A model generated the notes under the pieces. The model did not search any database. It was not told the origin of the DNA and saw nothing but the letters and a program-made list of their open reading frames with translations. A DNA stretch of 64,000 nt, taken from the NCBI GenBank assembly GCA_025937835.1, contig JAICQO010000019.1:1-64000 (forward strand), read 5' to 3'. Of this stretch, positions 61,748 to 64,000 are shown piece by piece. Origin of the DNA: Polyangiaceae bacterium (GTDB lineage Bacteria; Myxococcota_A; Polyangia; Polyangiales; Polyangiaceae). How positions within the stretch are numbered: position 1 is the first letter of the stretch; every line of letters starts with the position of its first letter. The translations under genes were made by a program, and so were the position numbers.

Positions 61748-64000
61748 CTAGTTCAAGGTCGGGATCAAGGGCCTGAGGCCGTCGAGCGAGACCATCGTCA
61801 GCCCGAGCGAGCTGGCGTCCACGATCGACAGCCGGTCCAGGTCCGGCAGGTTCACCACCGCTTGCGGCGAAACGAAGCTCGCGAGCGAGCGCAGGTTGAA
61901 AACCATCGGGCTGTAGCCGCCCAGCACCTGCCAGCTGAAATACATGCCCGGGTAGCTCTGCTGCGTGCCTTGATACAGCGCAAAATTCGCGGTCGGGGTC
62001 TGGTGCACGCAGGCCCAGGCGGCTTCGTCCTCGGAGACCGGCCGGCGACCGGAGGTGACGCAGGCGTTGACGTCCGCGCTGGCGTGGGCAGGGCAACCGG
62101 CGTCCGTTCTCGGGTCGCAGTCGAAGGCGATCTCGAACACGCGCGACTGGAAGCCTTCTTTTCGAGGATCGCAGTCGTGCCGGCACTCGATCACGTTGCG
62201 GCCGTTCTCCGTCTCGGTGCGCGCGACCACGTCGTGGCGGAAGCCCCAGGTCGTGCTCCACAGCGACCAGTGCTTCGAGGCGTGCACCTCGTACGAAGAG
62301 CCCTCGGGGAAGCAGCACTCGGCCATGGCCAGGTGCCGATTGCGCTGCTCGTCGAGCACTGCCGCGTCGGCGCCGCTCGCGGCTCTGCGCCGCGCCGTAT
62401 AGAAGCGCTCTTCCAGCACCAGGCGCTGCTGTTCCGCATCGACGATCTCGAACTGCCGGGTCTCGTCGAGCTCGGTCGCGCGGAACGTGTCCGGCAGCTC
62501 CCCGAAGTAAGCTTCGCAGCTGTCGCGCGTGCAGGTGAGCTCGCTGCTCGGGTCGCCCGGGACGAACTCGGTCCGGTGGGGCCAATAGCGGTCGTCCTCG
62601 CCCGGGAAATCCGCCGTGATCACGATGTGATCGCCGAACGCTTCGCCGAACTCGGCCGCGCTCGCGGCGTTTTTCTGCAAGCGCCGCTCGGCCAGCTCCG
62701 CCATCAGCTCGCGGTCCGAAACACCGGCGTCGCAGTACAGCGCGTTCGCGTCGTTGAGGACCAGCCCGCCGTCGTCGCTGCGCTGGAGGAAGCCGGTCTC
62801 GTAGCGGATCGAGATCGGCCCCTCGAACTCGAGCGTGAGCTCCTCGATCCCGCGGTAGGCGCGGATATCGGCGTAGGGCAAGCCCAGCGCGTTGTCGGTG
62901 GCCGTGGCGGGGTTCAGGTCGAGCTTCGGCCCGCGGGTACCGGTTTCGTCGTAGAGCGTCGAGCCCACCCACACCTTGGGCAACGACGAGACCGCCAGCA
63001 GCTTCGGGCGCGTCGAGACGTCTACCTGGCGCGCCTCGCTGGGCACGGTCAGCGTCGGCAACGAGCGCAGCGACGGGGCGGTGGCGCCGTTGTTGTCGTT
63101 GATCGCCAGCCGAGCCGCCCGGGGCGTGTGCGGCTCGACCATCCGGCACGAGACCTCGCCGGTCACCGTCTCGGCGCTGGCCGGGCCAGCCGTCGCTTCG
63201 CAGCCGTTGTCCTCGCCGACCTCGACCGGGCGGCGGCACGGCGCGTCGAAATCCTCGACGTCGATCACCGAAACCGTGCCATCCGACAGCATGGCCATGC
63301 CGAACAGCCCGCGCAGCTTGTAGGGCCGCGCGCCAGTTTCGCGATCCACGTTCGGCCGGTACAGCGCGCCCGGCTCGTCCGATTTCGCGGGGTCGGGCTG
63401 GCAGAGCTCCCCGAGCAGCGCCACGCCGCTCTCCCCGAACTCCGGTCGATCGCGCATCACGAATGCGACGTCGCGCAGCGCGGCCGAGAAGGTCACGCGG
63501 TCCGGGGGTTGATCCGGCACCTTGGTCGAGCGCTCGCGCAGGTGCGGGGTGCGCTCGGTCGAGCCCGGGCTCACGTCGAACGCCATCAAGCTCGCGGTCG
63601 GCCAGTCGAGCTCGTCCACTGCGTAGAGCCAGCGCTTTCCCGACGGCGTGAGCGGGCTCACGGCCATGCGCGACACCGTGACGTGGCGTTGCGGCGCCCA
63701 GTACGAGCTCGGCAAGAGCGGCGGCGCTTCGTGCAGCACGCCGGCAGCGTCCATCTCGAGCACGTGGATCACCGGCGCGCTCTGATCGGCGACGTAGAGC
63801 GTGTTCTCGGAAGCCTCGATCCGCGCGGGGCGCGCGACCTCGACTGGCCCCGGCGCCGGTACGGGCAGCGGGATCGGCGGACAACCGGTGTCCAGATCGG
63901 CCGGCAGCCTGGGCTGGATCGGCACCGCCGGCAGCGCCACGGACAACGCGACCTCCCGGGTGTCGTCGGCGGCGGCTTCGGTGGCCGTGCCGAGGTCTGC
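61748..64000 (-). CDS. Large exported protein of unknown function, 5' end beyond window
   Basis: At least 750 residues are visible. The frame remains open from 63946 (a TTG) to the right edge at 64000, so the N-terminus, including any signal sequence, is off the window. The sequence is rich in Asp, Thr and aromatic residues, with a Pro-rich segment near the visible start and paired Cys in the later half (for example, RHDCDPRKEG, FDCDPRTDAGC). This is typical of extracellular, disulfide-bearing myxobacterial proteins, possibly with beta-propeller-like repeats (TLYVADQSAPVIHVLEMD). No family is recognised. It lies 16 bases downstream of mutS's start. Confidence 0.7.
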   Translation of the reverse strand, partial: ADLGTATEAAADDTREVALSVALPAVPIQPRLPADLDTGCPPIPLPVPAPGPVEVARPARIEASENTLYVADQSAPVIHVLEMDAAGVLHEAPPLLPSSYWAPQRHVTVSRMAVSPLTPSGKRWLYAVDELDWPTASLMAFDVSPGSTERTPHLRERSTKVPDQPPDRVTFSAALRDVAFVMRDRPEFGESGVALLGELCQPDPAKSDEPGALYRPNVDRETGARPYKLRGLFGMAMLSDGTVSVIDVEDFDAPCRRPVEVGEDNGCEATAGPASAETVTGEVSCRMVEPHTPRAARLAINDNNGATAPSLRSLPTLTVPSEARQVDVSTRPKLLAVSSLPKVWVGSTLYDETGTRGPKLDLNPATATDNALGLPYADIRAYRGIEELTLEFEGPISIRYETGFLQRSDDGGLVLNDANALYCDAGVSDRELMAELAERRLQKNAASAAEFGEAFGDHIVITADFPGEDDRYWPHRTEFVPGDPSSELTCTRDSCEAYFGELPDTFRATELDETRQFEIVDAEQQRLVLEERFYTARRRAASGADAAVLDEQRNRHLAMAECCFPEGSSYEVHASKHWSLWSTTWGFRHDVVARTETENGRNVIECRHDCDPRKEGFQSRVFEIAFDCDPRTDAGCPAHASADVNACVTSGRRPVSEDEAAWACVHQTPTANFALYQGTQQSYPGMYFSWQVLGGYSPMVFNLRSLASFVSPQAVVNLPDLDRLSIVDASSLGLTMVSLDGLRPLIPTLN

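Noticed and set aside
61728-63884. 718-codon minus-strand frame in another phase
   Set aside because: Same strand as the large exported protein but wrong codon bias and Arg/Gly-rich; the frame at 61748-64000 has the protein-like composition.

Overview
The window is very GC-rich DNA with strong third-position GC bias, so nearly every real gene carries long antisense shadow frames. Its content points to a myxobacterium of the Polyangiales/Sorangiineae type (inference): two eukaryote-like Ser/Thr kinases with C-terminal extensions, two FHA-domain proteins, several TPR/PEGA-like envelope proteins, Gly/Ala-rich lipoproteins with Cys-rich modules, a protease with a MYXO-CTERM-like tail, and a PilC/PilS-type pair. 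Four-base ATGA/GTGA/TTGA stop-start overlaps are frequent, and TTG/GTG starts are common.

Layout. 1-7.6 kb: a compound inverted repeat, a small lipoprotein, aspartate kinase, a TPR protein, a membrane metallophosphoesterase, a pirin/NmrA pair and an MlaC-like lipid-transport protein. 7.8-10.3 kb: sensor kinase plus PilC. 10.5-19.3 kb: a serine beta-lactamase-family hydrolase, a twin-FHA membrane protein, two tail-to-tail SGNH-hydrolase paralogues, an SDR-like protein, a large lipoprotein and SSB. 19.4-24.6 kb: MerR, IHF-alpha, a processive GT2 glycosyltransferase, a TPR/beta-barrel protein and Ser/Thr kinase 1. 24.8-26.7 kb: Ppx/GppA and PurU.

26.7-45.7 kb is the most interesting part. It is a one-directional run of genes that reads as an undescribed-looking RiPP (ribosomally made, modified peptide) locus. 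In order it has an FHA-AAA+ regulator, an aldo-keto-reductase-like protein, an HlyD adaptor, a C39 peptidase-ABC exporter, a second ABC exporter lacking the peptidase, a tRNA-Glu on the opposite strand, Ser/Thr kinase 2, a TPR/PEGA-like protein, two small precursor peptides with the same 25-residue leader ending in Gly-Gly, a full-length LanB-type dehydratase, a ligand-binding-type lipoprotein, an S1 protease and a Cys-rich lipoprotein. The leaders align without gaps, while the cores are Ser/Thr-rich and contain no cysteine, and no LanC cyclase is present. The likely product is therefore a dehydrated, non-lanthionine peptide exported through the C39/HlyD system. The kinase, FHA regulator and surface binding protein may form its control circuit (inference).

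45.7-64 kb is mostly housekeeping: an acidic unknown protein, DNA polymerase I (proofreading site degenerate), HtpG, a PhzF-like protein, a vWA lipoprotein, an FAD oxidoreductase plus GT2 pair, a HAD phosphatase, HrpB helicase, MutS and a large secreted-type protein running off the right edge. No CRISPR array, rRNA, insertion sequence or prophage was seen.
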